NCBI RefSeq assembly: GCF_040549045.1
Contig: NZ_JBEWTB010000002.1
Coordinates: 2,580,001-2,644,000, forward strand
Direction: 5' to 3'
Length of the DNA stretch: 64,000 nucleotides
Source of the DNA: Endozoicomonas sp. NE40
GTDB lineage: Bacteria; Pseudomonadota; Gammaproteobacteria; Pseudomonadales; Endozoicomonadaceae
Shown: piece after piece, positions 63,759-64,000 of the stretch
Layout of the letters: every line of letters starts with the position of its first letter
Numbering within the stretch: the stretch's first letter is position 1
Notes under the pieces: model-generated
What the model saw: the letters and a program-made list of their open reading frames with translations, nothing else
Told to the model about the DNA's origin: nothing
Database searches by the model: none
Program-made: the position numbers and the translations under genes

Positions 63759-64000
63759 CTAAGGATTTTTTGGTTTGGCTGAACCGCCCGCAAGACGATC
63801 ACACAAGCCTTTTGGAACCATAATGAAAGCATCTCCCTGGCCATCGGTTTTCGATGTACCGGAGCAGGAGCTGGTTTTGGTGGCGCAGTCATTCATGCCT
63901 GCTTTTGCCACTCCATAGCATTTTTCTTTTTTATCTGATTTGTCTGCGGCTGACGCGGTCGTTACGGCGGTACCGGCTAGCGCGACCAGGCTGGTTATAG
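63759..64000 (-). CDS. Bufferin precursor peptide BufA/HvfA-type (DUF2282), 5' end outside window
   Basis: 80 C-terminal codons visible, stop at 63759. The protein shows the end of a signal peptide (LVALAGTAVTTASAADKS), then KKEKCYGVAKAGMNDCATKT, SSCSGTSK, FIMVPKGLCDRLAGG. Four cysteines in the order KCYG, NDC, SCS, LCD fit DUF2282 bufferin precursors that are modified by the MNIO enzyme encoded next. Expected role is copper sequestration in the periplasm. Confidence 0.88.
   Translation of the reverse strand, partial: ITSLVALAGTAVTTASAADKSDKKEKCYGVAKAGMNDCATKTSSCSGTSKTDGQGDAFIMVPKGLCDRLAGGSAKPKNP

Overview
The window looks like the chromosome of a marine, animal-associated gammaproteobacterium, most likely Endozoicomonas or a close relative (inference). 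The housekeeping genes are gammaproteobacterial (rrn operon end, glmU-glmS, deoC-deoA, TruC, PunR-like LysR, NorR, Tsx). Scattered among them are secreted or cytoplasmic proteins with animal-type domains: a RING-H2 finger, a coiled-coil plus TRAF-C (MATH) protein very close to metazoan TRAFs, and a protein with a basic helix-loop-helix-like segment. No phage, transposase or CRISPR array was seen.

Layout. 1-2120: 3' part of 23S rRNA, 5S rRNA, a terminator, then a degenerate partial copy of 5S with its own terminator. 2244-8840: rhombotarget lipoprotein and rhombosortase, an atypical SDR, a YhiN-type flavoprotein, two small conserved proteins, a broken GNAT gene, truC and a Fic protein. 8913-17212: cytochrome b561, carbonic anhydrase, type-2 pyrF, YbjN, the RING protein, an EamA transporter, a nucleoside deaminase, an amino-acid ABC permease with divergent binding protein, and a PunR-like regulator. 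17213-25554: a leader region, deoC-deoA, a CHASE sensor kinase with response regulator, and two lineage-specific proteins, one of them bHLH-like. 25706-38534: purine salvage (two adenine deaminase paralogs, NCS2 purine permease, deoB-deoD) wrapped around a NorR-controlled nitric-oxide module (norR, qNOR norB, two small genes, truncated globin). 38563-47432: two head-to-head 5'-nucleotidase paralogs, a possible papain-fold protein, an OprD porin, VF530, Tsx and a secreted unknown. 47435-54482: TrmB regulator, glmU, glmS, LysR, a pyridine-nucleotide disulfide oxidoreductase. 54822-64000: the TRAF protein, a broken ThrE-type exporter, an RND efflux pair, and a bufferin-type (BufABC plus DoxX) copper-peptide operon cut by the window end.

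How the genes fit together. A large share of the window serves nucleoside and purine scavenging: periplasmic or lipoprotein 5'-nucleotidases, the Tsx channel, purine permease, adenine deaminases and DeoC/A/B/D. This would let the cell use host nucleic acids as carbon and nitrogen. The NO-reductase and globin module (with three NorR-type sites and sigma-54 promoters visible) and the bufferin operon fit defence against host nitric oxide and copper. The TRAF, RING and bHLH-like proteins are candidate host-directed effectors. No secretion-system genes are in view, so delivery is unproven.
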